Position numbers and translations under genes: made by a program
In this document: positions 35,736 to 47,574 of the stretch, one piece after another
How the letters are laid out: every line of letters begins with the position of its first letter
Position numbering within the stretch: the stretch's first letter is position 1
NCBI GenBank assembly: GCA_029216955.1
Contig: JANAVB010004060.1
Location: 1 to 64,000, forward strand
DNA: 64,000 bases
Direction of reading: 5' to 3'
DNA from: Iris pallida
Taxonomy: Eukaryota > Streptophyta > Magnoliopsida > Asparagales > Iridaceae
Notes under the pieces: generated by a model
Told to the model about the DNA's origin: nothing
Database searches by the model: none
The model's input: only the letters and a program-made list of their open reading frames with translations

Positions 35736-38700
35736 TGTCACGACCCGCACCCGCTTTCCGGATACGAGACGTGTCCAAGCCAGCCTACGCCACAGAGTCG
35801 GCGGTAGAACGCTGTCAAGCCCGCAAGAAATAAATGCTCAAAATATAACACTTGCTGCTCATTCACATTTCTAAATTTATTACAACAGTTACAACATTTA
35901 TAAACTTTATAATTAAAGAAAATACAAGATTTTACAATTAATGAAATTGATACAACTGCTATCTATTTCTAGATTTCTGTCTGCAAGTACACCCGAATCT
36001 CCCAAGCTAAGTGAAGCCACAGCTAACCTAAAAAATGTTGGTTTCCAGTCAGGAATGGAACAAGCACACAAACCGATGGCAATACGAAAACACAATAGAA
36101 TTAACAAGACATGAAAATAGCATATGAGAGATGAAAACTAGAAAGTAACAGATGACATGGCACGGTGGAGAAGACAAGGAAAATAAATAAAAGACAACTA
36201 CCTAGGTGGTGTGAAATATCCGTTTCGACATGTGAACGGCTAGGGGGTAAATCTGGCACCCTGCACGTGTCGTGTGCAGCTGCTATTCTCCACGAAAGAC
36301 ACGGGGGATATTTCTGGGTAGTCCACATGTCTACTAAGATATTTTCCCTCCCGACTACTCCGTGTGACGAACGTGTCAACAAGCAGTAAGACATATGTAT
36401 GAGCATGAAATGTAAAGACTACCATGAATCGAAAAGCAATCAGAAAGTGTACTTGCCTTTGGTCCTTTGCTGGTGAATCGATAATCCTGTTTGGGTCAAG
36501 TTTAGCCCGATTGTCTAGGGTTGATAAGGAAGTATGAATACAATTAGCTATGATCAATGATAGTCTAATGATCTAAGAGATTTTCTAACATAGTGAAAAG
36601 ATAATTATGTAATTAAAATATGTTTAGAGAAATACTTATACACTATCTTTGAAACATAATAGAGATTGACCCCTTTAAAATATTCATCTTATAAAGCTAT
36701 TAAAATTCTTAATAAGAGGAAAATTATATATATATACATATATACTTCAACTATTTTTTTAGAAAATAGTTTTTGATATTTGAGACATATTAATCCAAAT
36801 ATTTAGATAACTATTTTAAAAATTATGGAGAAATCAATTTAAGTCAAAACTAGAATTGATATACCATGAAAATACAATAATGTAATTTTACTAGTAAATA
36901 ACAATATTAATATTAGCAAAACCAATGGTAATAATAATAATAATGGTTGTAAATACATAGGTATATATAAGCCAAAAAAAAAATATAAGTTTTAACTAAA
37001 TAATCCAATAATCGTTTGGCCCAAAATACTTTATTTTAATATAAGGAAAAAATTTCTAAAGCCCAAAACATATATTTTTCACAAATATAATTATTTTAAT
37101 CTCGTGATTATATTATAGGTAAAATCAAGGAAAGTTATTATCTCTAGTTAACAAATTTGTTTAAAACCTATTTAAGCCCAAATAAATTTGAATAAGCCTC
37201 TGGGCTCGGGTCCATGGCCCAAACCCAGCCCACAGGCCTCTGGACCAAGCCTAAAATAACTATCACAACAACAACAACCAATTTTAATACAAATATAAAA
37301 CCCAAGCCCACACCCTTGGGCCCATACCTAGCCCAAAACACTTAACCCATTGAAACAATAAAATAAAGAAAATAAAAAGAAAACCAAACCTAATCCTCTC
37401 TGGGAAAGAGAAAACAAACTAAACTAAATATGAAAGAACAAAAAGAAGCTGAAGAAGCAGAGGAGCGAAAGAGGGAGACTCACAGTGAGGAACACGAGCG
37501 GAGGAGGAACCCGGAATAGTCGAGAGAGGAGAGATGATCGAGAGCTTTACCAGGGGAAGGCGGTCCTGACCGCAACTCGCCGGCGCGATGGGTCATTCGG
37601 GGCCGCAGCGGAAACCAAAGGGCAGAAGAGGGGCTGAGGCGTACGACGCAGGGTCTCCCACCGATGGCCGCTGGCTGCGAAGGGCGCTACGCTTCGTCGG
37701 GGCATGGGGTCGCTAGTCGACGCGGGGAGGAGGGAGCTCGACAGCGGTGCTCGTGCGACAGGGTCGAGATGAGGGGTGGTCGACGGTGCTGACCTCGATG
37801 CGGAGGCGAGGCAGAGAGGGGTCTCACCATGGACGTGGACGGCTCTGGGGAGCTGGACGACGCCAGATCTGAAGGTCGCCGACGGTGGACGATGGCGGCG
37901 AGGAGAGTGGTAAGGTCTCCTATCTTCCACTCTTTCTCTCTGGTGTGTTTCGGTGGTGGCGGTGGTGTATTCTGGAGTGTCGGCTTGGTGTAGGCCGGCG
38001 GTTGGGGTCGACGGGGAGTCGGGTTAGTCTGGAGGTGGTGGTGGTTGTTCAGGAAGAGGGGCTTGGCTGGGTGCTGGTTTATGGAGGCGCAGGTGATGGC
38101 TATTGATGCAAAGAGGAGGAATAGGGGTCGGCTGAGCATGGCTAGAAAGATGAAGAATACAGCGGTGACAGGGAAAGAGGTGGCATGACTTGGTGGTCGG
38201 GATCGACAGGGAGGATGAGAGTGATGAACGTCAGCAAGGTGGCATCGGGGCACTGGCGGTCCGAGGATGGCCGGGCTGGACTCGGTGCTGAAGAACGTCG
38301 GTCTAGCGAGGACACAAAGGTTTAGAATTTGATTTGGATTTGTGTATTGGATCGTGTCTATTTGTCGGACACGAATGATGAATTAATGGTGTTGTAATGT
38401 ATTGGGAATAGAGTATGACACGGACACACGGGTCCTGACACGACTGACACGAGGATACGACTATTGGGACAGAAAATGGTAGTGGTGATGATGGCCGGGA
38501 GCAATAGTGCTGCTGATGGGGAGGGTTCGATATTGTCTACAGGCTTTAGGAAGAGTAGCCTATAAATACATATAGATAGAATTTAAAGATTGGTTTAAAA
38601 ATTCTATCAGAACTAGGATTTTAAAGTAAAATAGAATTGATCTAGATAGTCATTTAAATGTAAATTTGTTTAAAAAGATTTAATCTATTAAGATACCAAC

Positions 38701-39503
38701 AAATCTTTCTTTTATTCAAATCAAATAAGTTTTAAATAGGAAATAGTTTAACCAAAAAAACCATTAATAGATAATATCAATTTTAAATCCAAATAATTTA
38801 AATTATATGAAATTAATTAAATCCAATAACCAGTTAAAACATTTTTAATGTAATCATAATATACTAGTAGATATAATTACTAATTTAAATCGATATCTAA
38901 ATAATATACATTAAATATGAAATTATGTCATTGATTTATCATAAGATAATTTAAAAGTATTATTTGATGCTATCAAATATTTTCAAGTATATTTTCACAA
39001 ATTCAAACTTCCTTCAAAATAAAATTAGCTAACCTCTTTATTGTTTAAAAATACTTATAATAACGAACCAAATAAATATATCAATTTAAGTTAGCAATTT
39101 AATGTTATTAAATACGTTTGAATATACATAAATCCAAATATCAAATAAGTTAGTTAAAGCGTCCTATAATTCAAATAATCTTGAATACCATAAGTTCAAA
39201 TTTAATTCATAATAATTTAAAACAATACTATATTTTGTCAATAATATTTAAAATTATATTTAGCCAAATTTAAAACTAATAATGCTTCTAAAATAAGGCT
39301 TAAACCGCCAAATAATATTTTAAAACATATAATGATAATATTAAATCGAATAAACTTTTGAATAAAACTATTCTAATCAAATTCTCATAAATAGTCCAAC
39401 TAATAATTTAATACATTAGTCTATCTTATCAAATAAATTAAGTCATGTAAATTTAAATTCAACTCAATAAACAAAAATAAAAAAATCAAAAAGTGGAGTT
39501 ACA
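35736..39503 (-). mobile_element. Family B-like solo LTR (B4), 3.8 kb
   Basis: The left end TGTCACGACCCGCACCC is the LTR 3' terminus, and the right end, read on the minus strand, starts TGTAACTCCACTTTTTG. Flanks are TCCTC (35731-35735) and CCCTC (39504-39508), a 5-bp duplication with one change. The first 100 bases match the B3 end inversely (GACAGCGTTCTAC, GTAGG). Its middle holds a GC-rich island unlike other B copies, and the minus-strand 5' third is AT-rich. No retroelement protein is seen. Confidence 0.75.
37440..38320 (-). other. GC-rich island with a 188-codon ORF in B4
   Basis: Base composition jumps from AT-rich to clearly GC-rich. On the minus strand 38253-37687 is open for 188 codons and starts MPRCHLADVHHSHPPCR. 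It has one hydrophobic stretch (FFIFLAMLSRPLFLLFASIA) and then proline, histidine and arginine-rich low complexity. Several other frames are also open, on both strands, as expected from GC-rich DNA. I recognise no domain. It may be LTR leader or captured host DNA. Confidence 0.45.
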
Positions 39504-40421
39504 CCCTCAAAGGACATATGATAGGTCTGAGGTGGAGGAGGTGGTGCAGTAGGAGGAGAAGGAGGGACAGAGGCACTGCGATGTGAAAGTTGCAGGTGTT
39601 TGGGCTCAGAGTCATGAGCACAAGAAGATAAACCAATCTCAAAATGTTGAAAGATGATAGGTAGGATCATCGTGTAGAGAAAATTCTTGTTCATCTCACG
39701 ACACCTAGTCATCATCCGGATAATAGTCTTAGGGACATAAAAGGAAATTTCATGATGAATGTTGTAGATAGCAGACAATTCAAGACTGGTTATGTCATCT
39801 TTTGAGGTGGGCTTAGATAGTATGGTGGAAAAGATGATCCGATGTAACTCATAGAAGAACAAACTCAAGTTTATGGATTTAAACTTGTCAGGACGGACGG
39901 GATCAAGAGCACAGATTTGATTCTTGAAATTGGTCAAAGTCATATTGTTGGAAAATTTAAAATCAGTGATATCGACAAGCGACTCACCTACGTTTGGAAT
40001 TTGTAGGATCGTCGCTAGATCTTTATCATTGAATTGAATATAAATGCCAGCGACACGACTTTTCACAAGATAGTCATCGTCAACAAGAGTAAAATTACAG
40101 TAAACCAACCTAATTGCATTGGTGGCAATAGAAAATGAATGTGTGACATGAACATGTAATCCTAAAACTTCAAAAGATGGTTCATGTAACGGAAAGATCG
40201 TCCATTTTATCGGTGCGTCGAAAAAAAATATTACGAACAGAAAAGTCTGCATACCGTAGTAAAGATTGTTCTAGAGTTTCAAAGAAAAATTTATTGAGCG
40301 CCCCGTCGTCCGTTTGGACGGGCGAAAAGAGAAATCCATGGGTAGGATCAGAAGATGAGGCCGCATCACTAGCCGTCTTCTTTCTCTTGAAAGGATTTCT
40401 AACTCTAGGCATGATTTCCAA
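39504..40421 (-). pseudogene. N-terminal part of the S1 extra (env-position) ORF
   Basis: The minus strand starts MEIMPRVRNPFKRKKTASDA, a basic N-terminus. A frameshift in an A-run near 40213-40222 leads into the next block (KWTIFPLHEPSFEVLGLHV, NAIRLVYCNFTLVDDDY, SRVAGIYIQFNDKDLATIL, FYELHRIIFSTILSK), and the end is proline-rich. The order and words match S2 (MFYCNLTFDD, SRVAGIDISFDDFELAEYL, FYELHRIVFSTILPK), so both copies carry the same family. It resembles plant transposon-associated domains found in many retroelement ORFs. B4 cuts the frame at 39503. Confidence 0.7.
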
Positions 40422-41060
40422 TTAAATAGATAGTTTCTACGAATTTGAAAAAAATTGAGAGATGGAGAGATAGAGAAAATTATACCTTCTCAGATTAGAG
40501 TACGTAGAAGAGTAGGAGATTCCAAGCTCGCTTCCAAAGTTTCAACACAAAATTCCAAAGAAGTATGGAGGAATCAAAGTTTGAAAAACTAGGGTTTGGT
40601 GGGTTCTCTCAATTTTTTTACTGTTGTGCTGCTGTTTGAGGAGAAAGAAGAAAAAATAGAAAGTGGGCCATTCGGATTCTGTACAAACCTGACACCAATT
40701 GAGTTCGGGCCGAATTCGGACCGAGTTCGCCATGAACTTCGTTGAGGCTATTTTGTACAAAAGCCAAAATGTCACTTTGAATTTATCATTCCATTTCAAT
40801 TATTTAATTCCAAAATTAATAATTTTAAATTTTAATTAATATAATTAAAATTATTTTATGAATTAAATTTTGTTAGGCAATGACTATCTCATATTAGTTG
40901 TAGGAGTACTGTCCCAGCTAATAGAGGTCCACCGAGGGACGCTTAAGTACTGCTTCGCTTTAGCCGTAGCCGTGGTGACAGACAGACCCTTTGTAGGCTT
41001 ATCTCAAAAATAGTTTTTGTATATTGAAAACTAATTAATAAGATAAATTTAATTAATATT
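40422..41060 (-). other. S1 spacer between pol and the extra ORF
   Basis: AT-rich non-coding DNA. At about 40696-40735 it carries GAGTTCGGGCCGAATTCGG words, also present in the LTR. A minus ORF at 40542-40799 looks like chance. Confidence 0.5.
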
Positions 41061-41400
41061 TTTAACACCTAAAATTTCTCATTCTCGACGTAAATAATTG
41101 AATCTATCTTCCGCTAAGGGCTTTGTAAAGATGTCACCCAATTATTTCTATGTGCTATATATTCTAAATTTATGTCTCCATTTGCTTGATGATCTCTAAG
41201 AAAGTGATATCGAATCTCAATGTGCTTAGTGCGAGAGTGACATACAGGATTCTTAGTCAAGTTTATAGTGCTAGTGTTGTCACAAAAAATGGGTATATGT
41301 GTGTAGTGTAAATCAAGGTCTTCTAGGGTTTGCTTCATCCATAAAATTTGTGCACAACGACGTCCTGCGGTGATATACTCGGCCTCAGTAGTCGATAATG
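41060..41400 (-). pseudogene. pol: RNase H, C-terminal (S1)
   Basis: The minus strand has MKQTLEDLDLHYTHIPIFCD, NLTKNPVCHSRTKHIEIRYH and FLRDH, the copia RNase H and pol end. The frame then slips, and another frame reads DIFTKPLAEDRFNYLRRE before a stop at about 41070. The catalytic D of IFCDNTS is kept. Frameshift and stops end the polyprotein. Confidence 0.85.
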
Positions 41401-42700
41401 ACTAGAGCCTTGCCTAGGAAATGATACATGCTCTTGTACTTTTTTATCCACTTTGCATCCAGCAAAATCAGCATCCAAATAACCGGTTAAGTCAAAGGAT
41501 GTAGTTTTGGGATACCATAAGCCGACAAAAGAAGTGCTCTTAAGGTATCGAAAGATACGCTTAATTGCGTACAGGTGTAATTCCTTAGGGTTAGCTTGAA
41601 ATCTTGCACACAAAAAAATACTAAATATTATATCAGGGAGACTAGCATTTAAATAAAGTAAACTACCAATTATACCTCGATATTTATGTATGTCGACAGG
41701 TTTGCCTTGTTCATCTACATCAAACTTGGTTGAAGTTGCCATTGGAGTGCCAAGTGGTTTGACGGATTCCAAATTGAACTTCTTTAGCAAATGTTTTATG
41801 TATTTGGCTTGATTGATGAATGTCTTATTGTTGGTTTGTTTGATTTGCAGTCCAAGGACGAATTTGAGTTCTCCCATCATGCTCATCTCAAACTTATTAT
41901 GCATACACTTAGAGAATTCTTTATAGAGAGATTCATTAGTAGATCCAAAGATAATATCATCAACATAGATTTGAATTAAAAGAAGATTTTAATTTAAAGA
42001 CTATAAACAGTGTAGTGTCAACCTTGCCTTTTGAAAAATCATTATCAAATAGAAAAGAGCTTAGACGGTCGTACAAAGCACGAAGGACTTGTTTCAAACC
42101 GTATAAGACTTTCTTCAACTTGAATACATAACAAAAATTTTAAATAAGTGAAACATAGAAGTGAGCTGCATAAACTTTATCTTGTATGAAACCATTAAAA
42201 ATTACATCCATTTGAAAGAGTTTAAAGTTATAATAGCATGCAAATGCACATAACATACGAATGGATTCTAATCTCGCAATAGGGGCATAGGTCTTATCGT
42301 AGTCGATAACTTCCTCTTGGTTGTATCCTTGAGTTACGAGTCGAGCCTTGTTACGAGTGACTAAACCATTCTTATTTAATTTATTTTGGGATACCCAACG
42401 GGTGCCAATGACCGGATGATCAATAGACTTGGAAACAAGTTCCCAAACTTGATTTTGTTCAAATTGGTTTAGTTCCTCTTGCATAGCATATAACCAATAG
42501 TTATTACTACATGCTTCTTCAATAGTTTTAGGTTCTAGCTGTGAAATAAAAGCAACACAAGAAGCTATATCTCTGGTTGAGGAACGAGTACTTACATCCT
42601 GAGTGATCTCACCTATTACCAGGTCCTTGGGGTGGTCAGCCATAAATTTTATTCTTTTTGGTAGACTTTCAAGATAGCTAGTTCTGATTTCAAGTTTTGT
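41335..42700 (-). pseudogene. pol: Reverse transcriptase (S1)
   Basis: Minus-strand blocks: SNNYWLYAMQEELNQFEQNQ, VIGTRWVSQNKLNKNG, KARLVTQGYNQ and YAPIARLESIRML (to 42140). Next, in other frames, are VFKLKKVLYGLKQ near 42110-42070 and YVDDIIFGSTNES near 41967-41930. Then FEMSMMGELKFVLGLQIKQ and YRGIIGSLLYLNASLPDIIF. These are the conserved Ty1/copia RT blocks, including the YVDD active site. Two frameshifts separate the parts. Confidence 0.9.
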
Positions 42701-42739
42701 AGACGTCTTGCTTAGTGTACTGATGTCTTTTTCATCATT

Positions 42740-43860
42740 GTCATTGATCGTTTGTTGGTTTAATTCGTCGAAAGTGATGTTCATTGATTCTTCGATGATT
42801 ATTGATTTCTTGTTGAAGACTCGGTACCCTTTGCTTTTGGCCGCATAACCTAAAAGGATATCCTTATCGACCTTTTCGTCAAATTTATCCAAATTATCTT
42901 TAGTGTTAAGAATAAAATATTTACAACCAAAGATTTTGAAATAAAAAACTATGGGTGTTCTATCAAACCATAACTCATAGGGAGTCTTCTCCGATTTAGG
43001 TCGAATTAGAACCCTATTGAGAACGTAGCAGGCTGTATTGACAGCTTCTATCCAGAAATATTTAGGTAGACTAAACTGATTCAATATTACTCCAGTCATT
43101 TTAGATAGAGTTCTATTCTTACGTTCCACAAGTCCGTTTTGTTATGGAGTCCTAGGGCAGAAGAGCTCATGCAAATATCCATGTGTGTCACAGAATTGCT
43201 CAAACTCTGCATTCTCGAATTCGTCGCCATGATCACTTCTAATACAAGTAATCATGAATCTTTTCTCATTTTGAATTTTTTCACAAAATGTGACAAATTC
43301 AGATAATGATCATTCTTGCGTGCGAGAAACTATACCCACGTGTATCTAAAAAAATCATCTAATATTACAAAAACATATAACTTACCATCTAGGCTAGCAA
43401 TTATACTAGGCCCAAATAAATTCATATGCAGTAATTGTAGAGGTCTAGTGGTACTTACATTATTTTTGGACTTAAATGTGGATCGGGTAGCTTTGTTCTT
43501 TTCACATTATCTATATACCGTATCCTTCTTGAAAACGATATCTGGTAAGCCTCGTACCAATTTCTTCGTAGATAATATTGAAATTATGTACATGTTCGCA
43601 TGTCTGAATCTTATGTGCCATAGTTGACTCTCATCATTCTCGACGAGTAAGCATCTACCTGCATTGTTAGCATCATCCAACAAATAAAAAATATATATGT
43701 TGTCTTTTCTAATACCTTCAAAGATAGTAGTACCAGTTGAGCTATCAACTATAGTATATTTGTCTTTGACAAAGTCAATACCATAATCGTGGTCAGCTAA
43801 ATGACTTATGCTGAGTAGGTTATGTTTTAACTCAGTTACTTGATATGCATCTTTAATCAC
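42740..43860 (-). pseudogene. pol: Integrase with GAG-pre-integrase domain (S1)
   Basis: The minus frame at 43860-43507 reads LKHNLLSISHLADHDYGIDF and LWHIRFRHANM, the GAG-pre-integrase zinc-binding region. The core at about 43440-43330 reads LLHMNLFGPSIIASLDGK and FVILDDFFRYTWV; the first catalytic aspartate (HMDLFGP) is replaced by N. The 43129-42740 part has MERKNRTLSKMTGVIL and YFWIEAVNTACYVLNRV, keeping the last glutamate. A frameshift lies between the blocks. Confidence 0.88.
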
Positions 43861-43923
43861 ATGATAGGAAGTCTTACCAATGTTGTCGATACCTACTATA
43901 TATCCTTTTAAGTTGTTACCGAA

Positions 43924-44166
43924 TCAGATGTATCCTTCTTTCTTTTTCGACAGTATTGCGAATAGAGAAGCATTACCGGTCATGTGCCGAGAGCAATCGC
44001 TGTCGAGGATCCACTTGCTCTTAGCATGTGTACGATGTTCCACCAGATCATATACCATCAAGCATACATTTGCAGCGTCGTCTGATTGTTCATCTTCTGA
44101 ATCGCTGGCTTCGCTTTCATGCCAAATGCTTATGTTAGCATATCTTATGGAAGTAGATTTTTTCAA
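43924..44166 (-). pseudogene. pol: Copia protease (S1)
   Basis: The minus frame shows KSKWILDSDCSRHMTGN, the copia aspartic protease block. The active-site triad should be D-S-G, but here the glycine is aspartate, which would disable it. Upstream the frame contains acidic residues (SEASDSEDEQSDD). Confidence 0.85.
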
Positions 44167-44179
44167 ATAATTCTTTTTA

Positions 44180-44500
44180 TATTTATTGCCTTTCCTTGTT
44201 GATGATGATGTCGTCAGACAGTCCTTTTCAATGTGTCCTTTTTTCTTGCAACCGTAGCATATTGGAACTTCTTTATTGTTGTTGTTGTTGCTGTTGTGTT
44301 CCTTCGTTCTTCAGTTGAACCTCATGAACTTCTTTACTATGAGAGCTTGATCCTCAGTATCGGAGTCATTGTCGTCAGAATCTTCTTCGACAGTTCTTTG
44401 CTGTTGAGCTTTGAAGGCGATTGATTTGGTAAGGTCAGTAAAAATTGGGAGGAAAAAATGAGTACTTGAGTCTGAAAAAATGAATCTATGAATGAGTGGG
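44180..44500 (-). pseudogene. gag: Gag C-terminus with zinc knuckle (S1)
   Basis: The minus strand reads SIAFKAQQQRTVEEDSDDND and ALIVKKFMRFN, a typical SIRE Gag linker. After a stop and an asparagine run comes the complete knuckle CYGCKKKGHIEKDC at 44218-44259. Upstream of about 44500 homology fades before B5 at 44614. The N-terminal Gag is gone. Confidence 0.8.
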
Positions 44501-44613
44501 AGACTATTTTTCTTCTTATTTTCTTTTCTTTTGTAATCAATTTCTTTTTCTACTCTTTTTTTTTGCATCCAAACACAAAAACAAAAAATAATTTTTTTCA
44601 AGACCATGATTCT

Positions 44614-46039
44614 TGTAACCCTACTTTTCTAAAATGAGGATAATTTTGAACTTTTATAAAATTGACCATGTTTGTTATTAAATAATATATTTAAATCTTG
44701 TTAATAAATAATTGGTGGATTTAGATTATTTTTTTAATACTAATTAAATTGGTATATTGTGATTTTGGTGTTTTACTAGTGTAACCCTAGAACTACTTAG
44801 CTAGAGACTAACCATGACCATGGGGACCTATCCCATGTGATTAGATTAGCTAATTACCACTTTCTAGGGTATTTTGGCCATTTCGTGACTTTTGTATTAA
44901 TTTGAAATTTGATTAATTAGTAATGTGCTAATTGAGATATTAGACCTTAACCTAGAATTGCCCTAATCTAGATGTTAGTCATGAGCCTAGATATTTCATT
45001 AGTAGCTTCCAACTAAATGACAAGGTTAGTAATATCTAGATATTTGTTAAGGTTAGATATTTAGTTGGGCCTTTAGCTTGAGGGCTTAATTTATATTATA
45101 AAGAGGGCCATAGCTACCAATTAAACTAAACCCTAACCCTAGAGAGGCCCTTGGCAGCCAAGAGGTAGTCCCCTTCCCTATTTAAACATCTTCTTAGCTC
45201 CCCTTGCCTCTTTTTATTACACATACAAACCATAATTTGTGTTCGTCCCCAAAATTACCCCTTTCTCTAAATTGAACCCAATTAATTGCAACACACACTC
45301 CTACTGTAGAAGAGGCCATTGGTCGATAGCTAGCAAGGATTTGGAGCAAGTTGACCATAGGAAATGGAGGATTTGGCTCTCAAGAACAATTTTATTAAGA
45401 TTTCAACTCTCAATAGGTAATGGCCCTAAACTCATTTGTTTTCCTGTTTTCTTTTCATAGATGCATGCATGTAGGCACCATAGACCCGTAGACCAAGTTT
45501 GGTAGGATTTTATGTCCATTTGATACGCGTATCGGAGGCGTGTCAGAGTGTAGTGTAAAGTGTTCGACGAAATGCCCCTTAGAACTTTTTGTTCTTGAAT
45601 TTCTAAACTAATTATAGATTTGGGTAGCCCTATATGTGTAGATTACAAATGTATGCGACTGAGTTGACTTTTTGTGTCATATTGGACACAGAAAGGTCAG
45701 TCGAGCACTACACAGCTACAGTAGCAGTCCTCTGCTGCTGCCATGTCCGTTCTCTTTGGACACGACACGTTTTTTGGTGCCACCAATTGGGACCGGTAGA
45801 GGCACTGACTGACATCATGCCTGGGTAGTTTGCCTTCGAGCCATGGAGAGTTTGAGTGGTTTTTCGAAGCATAGATTTTAGTTGCAGTCGAACACTACAT
45901 GGTTTTGTACACATATTCTGTTTGACACTCATATAGACACTTCGACACTGTGGTGGACACTGTTACATTAAACACCTTAGTGACACTCTATTGACACACT
46001 TAGATACTTGTGGACACATAACTTATACCTCGACACAAT
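44614..46039 (+). mobile_element. Family B LTR, 5' part (B5)
   Basis: It starts TGTAACCCTACTTTTCTAAA and runs to the S2 LTR at 46040. It contains ACTAACCATGACCATGGGGA (also in B6), a TATA-like TATTATAAAG at 45094-45103 followed by the start of a pyrimidine leader, and a donor-like CAATAG|GTAATG at 45417. GTGTCC and GACACG words follow to the end. ORFs are chance. Confidence 0.7.
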
Positions 46040-46986
46040 TGAGACATGAAGAACAAGTAGGCAACTCTAGAGGGGGATGAATAGAGTTTATAACAATAAT
46101 AGCCAAATAAAAATTAAATTCTTTTCACCAACAGTAAATAATCAGAGTAAAAACGGAAATAGAAAGAGCAAGAGAACATACGAAAACACAGTCGTTTTTA
46201 ACCTGGTTTCCCTCGTGGAGGAATAGTCCATGCTTGAGAACTCTAGCTCAGGATTAAATCCACTATTTATGAAATAGTAGTTACATTCCGTGCCTTTTCT
46301 TCAGAAGAGCACGTCAACTTCTTACAAAGATCGCTGTGGCGATACTTGAAATTTTCCAAGCGACTTTCTTGACTCTTGCACAAACTCCTAACTGAATAGC
46401 ACTAAGCACTTTGTGGCTTAGGAAGCTTGTGGCTAGTAGATGAGAAGGCTAAGGCTTATATGAGGCTTATAGAGAAGAGAAGAGAAGATAATTGGATGAT
46501 TGAAAATGAGAGAATTCAAGACCTATTTATACTAGTTGGGATAGGCAGAATTCAGCCAGAATTCTGTATCAAGAATTCAAATTTTTGACGTTGGACAACT
46601 AGCATACAGCAAACCCTAAAAATTAGGGTCTTGTAATTTAGGGGACAGAGTTCGGCCCAAACTCTGTGTGGAGGCAGAGTTCGGCCCGAACTCTGTCTCC
46701 ATAAGACAGAATTGCTTAAATGGGATTTTGTGGGCTAGTTTGGTTTGGTGGAGCTTTTGGTTTTGTTTGGTGATAAGGTATAGGCCCAGAATACTCAGTG
46801 CTACTCAGTTTACATTTAGCTAGACTCAATAAATATAAAAATATGGACTCAAAAATTGAGTACGCTGTCGGAGAGAGCCGACGTCCGTCTTGCACTGAGT
46901 TCTGTCTTGATGTGTCATATTGAATTATGACAAGTATCATATTGTCAATTTTATCAATATTTGGTTGACTGTGATTTGGGTCAACA
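46040..46986 (-). repeat. S2 3' LTR
   Basis: 947 bp. The minus strand runs from TGTTGACCCAAATC (46986) to the end at TGAGACATGAAG (46040). It shares CTCTAGAGGGGG, CCACTATTTATGAA and an AGAATTC/GTTCGGCCC region with the S1 LTR. Confidence 0.75.
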
Positions 46987-47005
46987 ATCTTCCCCATATT
47001 GATAA
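46987..47005 (-). promoter_or_regulatory. S2 polypurine tract
   Basis: The minus strand reads TTATCAATATGGGGAAGAT before TGTTGACC. Confidence 0.7.
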
Positions 47006-47574
47006 TTGATAAAATAATATTTGTATATTCAATGTTCATACCTGGACACAAGTAGTAGTCATGCATAGAAGCAGTAGCTCCCCCGTAAAAATAGCTTCTC
47101 TGCAAGCTAATGTTCCTTATCCTGATAAACATAATCTCTACCAAAACATAGATATCAGAGGATATGATGAAAATATGAATATCAAACAAATCTTCCCATT
47201 TTTTTCATTTAGCAAAGATGTATAGCAAATATGAATAGCAAACTCAAACAAACAGAAAACTGTAGAAGAAAGTAACTGGCAAGCACACCATAGTAATAAT
47301 AAACTGTAGATAAAGTCTGAACATCCACAGAACATAGAGTGTACTCATACAACTACATAAATAGAAGTCCATAATGCATAAAAACTAAATAGGATCATCA
47401 GCAGCAGCAGCAGCAGCAGGTACGGAACCATATCCATCATGGAGCGCGAGATGGTCCAGCAGTGTCAGATGGATCAGTATTCGAACGAAGCGGATCCACG
47501 AAGGCTGTATCCGGATCCAGATATCGCATAACCCAAGGGTCGTCGATACGGTACCCGTCGCGAGATGGATCCCG
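47006..47574 (-). other. S2 3' untranslated region
   Basis: About 570 bases between the extra ORF stop and the polypurine tract. A (CAG)-type run, GCAGCAGCAGCAGCAG, occurs near 47400-47418. ORFs are chance. Confidence 0.5.

Larger units (their letters stand above)
23295..44613 (-). mobile_element. SIRE/Maximus-type copia element S1 with nested inserts
   Basis: A reverse-strand Ty1/copia element reading gag, protease, integrase, RT, RNase H, then an extra ORF, polypurine tract and 3' LTR. This order, with an ORF between pol and the 3' LTR, is that of the SIRE/Maximus lineage. T3 splits the LTR and B4 splits the extra ORF. The 5' LTR and most of gag are missing because B5 joins at 44614. All frames are broken. 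Confidence 0.85.

Noticed and set aside
37547..38253. GC-rich ORFs as an ordinary host gene
   Set aside because: Frames are open on several strands at once, low complexity dominates and no domain is recognised. Kept only as an island of unknown origin.
44233..44424. Plus-strand ORF rich in hydrophobic residues
   Set aside because: It is antisense to the S1 gag linker and zinc knuckle.
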